A program made the position numbers and the translations under genes. The notes beneath the pieces were generated by a model, which was not told the origin of the DNA, made no database searches, and saw nothing but the letters and a program-made list of their open reading frames with translations. A DNA stretch of 64,000 nt. Origin: Mesorhizobium sp. M4B.F.Ca.ET.058.02.1.1 (GTDB lineage Bacteria; Pseudomonadota; Alphaproteobacteria; Rhizobiales; Rhizobiaceae). How positions within the stretch are numbered: the first letter of the stretch is position 1; every line of letters starts with the position of its first letter. Where the stretch lies: positions 372,001 through 436,000 of the forward strand of contig NZ_CP034450.1 in assembly GCF_003952505.1 (NCBI RefSeq), read 5' to 3'. This document shows positions 63,282-64,000 of the stretch, piece by piece.

Positions 63282-64000
63282 ATGGCGAGCTTTCACGTTA
63301 TTGCAGGTGCCAGCGAAACGCTGGAGCATACGAGAATTCGAAAAATCGGCGTTTCCGATCTTTTCGACGCGCTCAGACGCGGCGTCGACGATTTTATGGT
63401 CAAGCCCTCGCATATCGTGTTTCTCTGCCTGATCTATCCGCTGGTCGGCGTGGTTCTCGCCGCCTGGACATCGGGCGCCAACGCGTTGCCGTTGCTGTTT
63501 CCGCTGGTCTCCGGCTTCGCGCTGCTCGGCCCGTTCGCCGCGATCGGCCTCTACGAAATCAGCCGCCGGCGGGAGGCCGGTCTCGATGCCTCCTGGAGCC
63601 ATGCCTTCGAGGTCAAGAACTCGCCCGCCTTGCCGTCGATCGCGGCGGTCGGAATCATGCTGTTTGCGATCTTCATCGCCTGGCTTCTGACCGCCCAGGC
63701 ATTCTACGTGCATCTCTTCGGCCCGACGCCGCCGGCATCGCTGTCCGGCTTCATCAACGAAATATTCGCCACCGGGCGCGGCTGGACGCTGATCGTGCTC
63801 GGCCATGCCATCGGCTTCGTCTTTGCCGTGGTGGTGCTGTGCACCACGGTCGTCGCCTTCCCGCTGCTGCTCGATCGTGATGTCGGCGCGTACGAGGCGA
63901 TCCACACCTCGGTGCGCGTGGTGATGGCGAACCCGATCGTGATGGCGGTCTGGGGGTTGATCGTCGCCGTTGCGCTGATCATCGGATCGATCCCGGTCTT
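63282..64000 (+). CDS. DUF2189 integral membrane protein, 3' end outside window
   Basis: ATG at 63282, six bases after GGAGGA. 239 residues are visible and the frame is still open at the right edge. After the cytosolic start (ETLEHTRIRKIGVSDLFDALRRGVDDF) come repeated pairs of membrane helices, with FALLGPFAAIGLYEISRRREAG as the DUF2189 mark. The end of the visible part is a further helix (WGLIVAVALIIGSIPV). The family is widespread in alphaproteobacteria with no defined role. Confidence 0.85.
   Translation, partial: MASFHVIAGASETLEHTRIRKIGVSDLFDALRRGVDDFMVKPSHIVFLCLIYPLVGVVLAAWTSGANALPLLFPLVSGFALLGPFAAIGLYEISRRREAGLDASWSHAFEVKNSPALPSIAAVGIMLFAIFIAWLLTAQAFYVHLFGPTPPASLSGFINEIFATGRGWTLIVLGHAIGFVFAVVVLCTTVVAFPLLLDRDVGAYEAIHTSVRVVMANPIVMAVWGLIVAVALIIGSIPV

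Overview
The window looks like chromosomal core sequence from an alphaproteobacterium of the Rhizobiales, most likely Mesorhizobium or a close relative. This rests on the high-GC codon use, an ExoR homologue, a PopZ (DUF2497) protein, the cluster erpA / dgt-argS-SPOR-nagZ-scpAB-tatABC-serS-surE-pcm-nlpD followed by yajC-secDF, and tandem DUF1127 genes. No rRNA, insertion sequence, prophage or CRISPR array is visible. The assignment is from gene content and synteny recalled from the group, not from a database search.

Layout. 1-3333: end of a DMT exporter, then an alcohol dehydrogenase / maleylacetoacetate isomerase / FAH-family hydrolase group on the minus strand. 3657-7736: a signalling locus with a FIST-domain sensor, a hybrid histidine kinase and a LuxR-type response regulator, split by two AT-richer small genes. 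7951-11736: a coxSLM-type molybdenum hydroxylase operon with an odd inverted repeat between the first two genes. 11806-16864: small stress and housekeeping genes (SRPBCC, GNAT, CutC, AhpD-like, cupin), three tiny minus-strand proteins and tRNA-Asn. 17019-23779: tRNA-Cys, a frameshifted pcm, tolC, popZ and valS. 24140-28567: a FadL-type porin, then ilvD overlapping exoR.

28647-51677 is dense core: xthA, a VOC protein and erpA on the minus strand; dgt, argS, a giant acidic SPOR protein, nagZ, scpAB, the complete tatABC operon, serS, surE, a second and intact pcm, an NlpD-like LysM/LytM lipoprotein, a DUF815 ATPase, yajC, fused secDF, and a pair homologous to the complex I assembly factors NDUFAF3 and NDUFAF6. 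51759-64000 holds a sterol-desaturase-like protein, trmFO, the DUF1127/small-RNA locus, a DUF2157/GDYXXLXY membrane pair, a histidine-ammonia-lyase-like protein, tRNA-Leu, trigger factor, a cytochrome c, heme o synthase and a DUF2189 protein cut by the right edge.

The most interesting locus is 54640-55293 on the minus strand. Two tandem 46-residue DUF1127 genes are followed by six hairpins, each showing the anti-Shine-Dalgarno-like loop CCUCCUCCC. This is the organisation of the cuckoo small RNAs (CcsR) and CcaF1 of Rhodobacter. Here the RNA part is a 200-bp tandem duplication with three hairpins per unit and compensatory changes in the stems. Other points worth following are a HAL-family protein that has lost the Ala-Ser-Gly triad needed to make its MIO cofactor, a NosP/NahK-like nitric oxide signalling module, and a one-base frameshift in a G-run in pcm.
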